64,000 nucleotides of DNA from Actinomycetota bacterium (GTDB lineage Bacteria > Actinomycetota > Humimicrobiia > Humimicrobiales > Humimicrobiaceae), in NCBI GenBank assembly GCA_028698215.1, contig JAQVDY010000002.1, positions 62,001-126,000 of the forward strand, given 5' to 3'. The translations under genes and the position numbers were made by a program. How positions within the stretch are numbered: the first letter of the stretch is position 1; each line of letters opens with the position of its first letter. The notes under the pieces were generated by a model. That model was not told the origin of the DNA. It worked only from the letters and a program-made list of their open reading frames with translations, and searched no databases. This document shows, in pieces, positions 62,014 through 64,000 of the stretch.

Positions 62014-62631
62014 TTAAGAATAATCTAAAATTTTTTCAATAAAGCGCTTTCTGGCATAAAAAGCTCTGCTTCTCGAACCATGTCCTGCACCTTTTGTTCT
62101 AGCTTGTATCCATTTACCATCTTTACCAGTGAGAGATTCAAAACCATCCATTACTAATTTGTTTCTGATATACTCATAATCTGATTCAATTTCATCTATT
62201 AATTCACGATCTTTCTCTAAATCAATGATATCTACTTTAAGAAGTTTTGATTTTGGAATATTTTTACCTTCCCATGATACTGCACAAAAGATTATAGTCT
62301 TTAATTTCTGCCAGCAATGACTTTTATAAAAGGATGTGTCTCTTAATTCATTTTTGTTTATCATGGTAATTGCCATGGTTTCTTTTGGAACTAATTTGCC
62401 TTTTACATAATAAAAGGCAACAGATTTCAATTCAAAGTTTTCTCCATTGGAGGCCTTACTGCAATTGTTATTCAGTCCTGCAAGTCTTTCCAAAACTAAG
62501 CCTTTCCAGCCTTTATTCTGCTTACCATTTTTAAACACAACAATTTCCAATTTTTTGGCAAAATTAAAAAGATCTACATTTAAATATTTTTTAAGATTAT
62601 TGAACGCTTCTTCTCTGGTAATTATATTCAT
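62014..62631 (-). CDS. MutH/Sau3AI-like restriction endonuclease
   Basis: The 205-residue protein resembles MutH/Sau3AI-type PD-(D/E)xK nucleases: KGWKGLVLERLAGLNNNCSK near 40, NGENFELKSVAFYYVKGK near 62 (acidic residues and the ExK motif ELK), then TKGAGHGSRSRAFYARKRFI near 180, which corresponds to the conserved C-terminal recognition region of this family. It is divergent from a second nuclease-like gene with a 129-bp AT-rich intergenic region, and a DNA methyltransferase-like gene lies at the right edge of the window. No Shine-Dalgarno precedes the ATG. Confidence 0.75.
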   Translation of the reverse strand: MNIITREEAFNNLKKYLNVDLFNFAKKLEIVVFKNGKQNKGWKGLVLERLAGLNNNCSKASNGENFELKSVAFYYVKGKLVPKETMAITMINKNELRDTSFYKSHCWQKLKTIIFCAVSWEGKNIPKSKLLKVDIIDLEKDRELIDEIESDYEYIRNKLVMDGFESLTGKDGKWIQARTKGAGHGSRSRAFYARKRFIEKILDYS

Positions 62632-62685
62632 AAGATATTAAAAATTTAAACTTATATATTATTATTCTAAATAAATATTTTAATT

Positions 62686-62713
62686 TTGACAAATTAATAC
62701 ATTGTAATAATAA
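62686..62713 (+). promoter_or_regulatory. Putative promoter in the divergent nuclease region
   Basis: TTGACA (62686-62691) and TAATAA (62708-62713) are spaced by 16 nt and would start transcription near 62720, about 40 nt before the ATG at 62761. The region is about 90 percent A+T, so other promoters are equally possible. Confidence 0.4.
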
Positions 62714-62760
62714 TAAAACAAACAATAAAAAAATTTAAAAAAAACATATTAATAGATATT

Positions 62761-63870
62761 ATGGCAGAAGGCGGGCTATTCATAACCTTATATGACAACG
62801 ATTCTTTAGAGTTGTATTTACAGAAAAATTTATATTCGTTTCTAATGAAACCTCAATTTGGGATCCCCTCAGCCCATAGCAGACATTTTCATGCTTTGGC
62901 AGACTATTCATGTATAAGAGAAGGTACGCATATTTTTTTCTTTTCCAAAAGGCGGATAATTTATGGCGGTCAGGCTATAGGCCACCAAAGTCTCGGGTCA
63001 TTTTATTTAAATGGCACTCATAGCCCTTTGGGCAGAGAGGCTAAGGCAGAACTTTTTTGGGATGAATCTTCACGTTATGAGCCCACTTCTCATAAAGGAA
63101 TTTTTTTAGTAGAAGAAATAGAAAAATGTCAGCCCTATGTTCTCATTTTTAAGGATTATTTAGAGCTTAAAAGAAAGATGATATGTACCGATGAACTATA
63201 TTTTATAATAGGTAAACTTGGTTTTCCTTTACCTTCAAATTCAATACAAAATATGGGTTTCTGTACGATGACACCCGGTGAAACTGTAGTTCTAATGAAT
63301 TTATTAAGGCAAAGTAAAGAAATATTTATTTCAAATAAGGATTTTAGTGGAATTACAATAGGCGAAAATAAAACATTATTTAATAAAAATTTAGGAATAA
63401 AAGATTTGGCATATGACTACAAAAAGGGCAGTATATTAAATGAAGCACATTTGGAAGCAAGCCTATTAGCGAATCCTGGATTATTTAAAAATGAATTATT
63501 AAGGCCGGAAAAAAAGGATGTGATTTGTAGGCAAGTCCCTATTTCTCCATTTAAATCCTACCAAATGGATAGATCAGATATATGTTATTACAGGCATGAT
63601 AACCCTATTAAGGAGGGTACTCTTCCTAATATAATAATTGAATTAAAAAATAAAATAGCTGGAATAGATTCAATTATACAAACTCAAAAATACTTAAGAT
63701 GGATAAAACAAATTTTAGACAACTCTTTTGTCAAAATAGACATAAAAGCATTTATTTTCGCACCTTCTTTTTCCTTAACAAGCGTTAAAAGAGCTACAAG
63801 TGAATTTAAAGATAGAATCTATCTAGTTTCTTTTTCTGGAGATATTTTATCTTTGGATGATTTAATATAG
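62761..63870 (+). CDS. Putative PD-(D/E)xK nuclease of the restriction locus
   Basis: No named family was recognised for this 369-residue protein. The N-terminal 200 residues are novel. The C-terminal part (about 232-360) contains EASLLANPGLF, then RSDICYYRHDN and LPNIIIELKNK, followed by QTQKYLRWIKQIL. The order D...E-x-K with a following Q fits a PD-(D/E)xK nuclease, most like the C-terminal domain of NucS. It is divergent from the MutH-like gene and convergent with a methyltransferase-like gene whose 3' end it overlaps by 52 bp. No Shine-Dalgarno precedes the ATG. Confidence 0.55.
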   Translation: MAEGGLFITLYDNDSLELYLQKNLYSFLMKPQFGIPSAHSRHFHALADYSCIREGTHIFFFSKRRIIYGGQAIGHQSLGSFYLNGTHSPLGREAKAELFWDESSRYEPTSHKGIFLVEEIEKCQPYVLIFKDYLELKRKMICTDELYFIIGKLGFPLPSNSIQNMGFCTMTPGETVVLMNLLRQSKEIFISNKDFSGITIGENKTLFNKNLGIKDLAYDYKKGSILNEAHLEASLLANPGLFKNELLRPEKKDVICRQVPISPFKSYQMDRSDICYYRHDNPIKEGTLPNIIIELKNKIAGIDSIIQTQKYLRWIKQILDNSFVKIDIKAFIFAPSFSLTSVKRATSEFKDRIYLVSFSGDILSLDDLI

Positions 63871-63998
63871 TTTGTACTAAATTTTATATTGCTTAAATTC
63901 TCTAAGAGGTCTGGTTTTCTAAAAATAAATAAATGTTCATGCATTATTAATAAAAAATTATATTTTTCAGTTTGTTTTTGCCAATAAGGAGTGGTTTT
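63819..63998 (-). CDS. 3' end of a probable DNA methyltransferase (partial)
   Basis: An uninterrupted minus-strand frame of 60 codons (including the stop) enters from the right edge and ends at the TAG at 63819-63821. The visible sequence reads KTTPYWQKQTEKYNFLLIMH, then EHLFIFRKPDLLENLSNIKF. An HE(H/Y)LFIFRKP motif near the C terminus is typical of beta-class adenine- or cytosine-N4 DNA methyltransferases of R-M systems. It overlaps the 3' end of the putative nuclease gene. Most of the gene lies outside the window, so the call is provisional. Confidence 0.55.
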   Translation of the reverse strand, partial: KTTPYWQKQTEKYNFLLIMHEHLFIFRKPDLLENLSNIKFSTNYIKSSKDKISPEKETR

Positions 63999-64000
63999 AC

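Overview
The window reads as one contiguous chromosomal stretch of an AT-rich strictly anaerobic bacterium. Coding density is high, genes lie in short operons on both strands, and Shine-Dalgarno sequences are mostly GGAGG-like. No rRNA, tRNA, CRISPR array, transposase or phage gene was recognised. Anaerobic markers are pyruvate:ferredoxin oxidoreductase, an NfnAB-type transhydrogenase, a class I hybrid cluster protein, a Re-citrate-synthase-like enzyme, an old-yellow-enzyme protein with a 4Fe-4S motif and an RnfB-like Fe-S protein. Gram-positive-type markers are the Asp23-family membrane anchor AmaP, YvcK, YtxH, BlaI, PadR and PerR/Fur regulators and many lipoproteins. I cannot name the phylum; a deep-branching anaerobic Bacillota-, Actinomycetota- or Atribacterota-like lineage would fit.

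Layout. 1-4.3 kb: catabolic-looking cluster (amidohydrolase, PEP-hydrolase-like TIM barrel, PAS-LuxR regulator, old yellow enzyme). 4.4-5.9 kb: methyltransferase and an ATP-cone/nuclease fusion. 6.1-11.1 kb: amino-sugar and envelope genes (left-handed beta-helix protein, GlmM, a pol-beta-type nucleotidyltransferase, NagB, YvcK). 11.1-17 kb: SagB-type nitroreductase, helix-hairpin-helix protein, Crp/Fnr regulator divergent from hcp, flavin reductase, Fur-family regulator. 17-20.3 kb: membrane proteins, AmaP, a sparse 690-bp gap and a BlaI regulator. 20.4-24.9 kb: iron alcohol dehydrogenase, DhaL-DhaK, a small ribbon-helix-helix-like protein, a thioredoxin-reductase-like enzyme. 24.9-35.2 kb: cell-wall amidase, histone-deacetylase-fold protein, lipoproteins, GrpE, LemA, TPM protein, NfnAB, DUF4349 lipoprotein, YtxH. 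35.2-39.2 kb: padR-macA-macB efflux operon. 39.3-48.5 kb: enolase, LacI regulator, Fpg, HD protein, L,D-transpeptidase, CobT, GpsA, Re-citrate synthase homologue, DoxX. 48.5-54.8 kb: FmdE-like protein, nickel/peptide-type ABC transporter with fused ATPases, TrmO, behind a promoter with a NikR-like operator. 54.8-61.8 kb: PFOR and a dihydroorotate-dehydrogenase-like partner, small membrane proteins, thioesterase, Fe-S protein. 62-64 kb: restriction-modification locus with a MutH/Sau3AI-like nuclease, a second putative PD-(D/E)xK nuclease and the 3' end of a DNA methyltransferase running off the window.

The genes together suggest a fermentative or acetogen-like metabolism centred on pyruvate, ferredoxin and NADP, with dihydroxyacetone use, anaerobic citrate/glutamate synthesis, nitrosative-stress defence and dedicated metal (probably nickel) uptake. 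The three points most worth testing are the NikR-like-operator/FmdE/ABC/TrmO operon, the two-nuclease R-M locus at the right end, and the Crp/Fnr-hcp divergent unit whose palindrome falls at -41.5 from a predicted start site.
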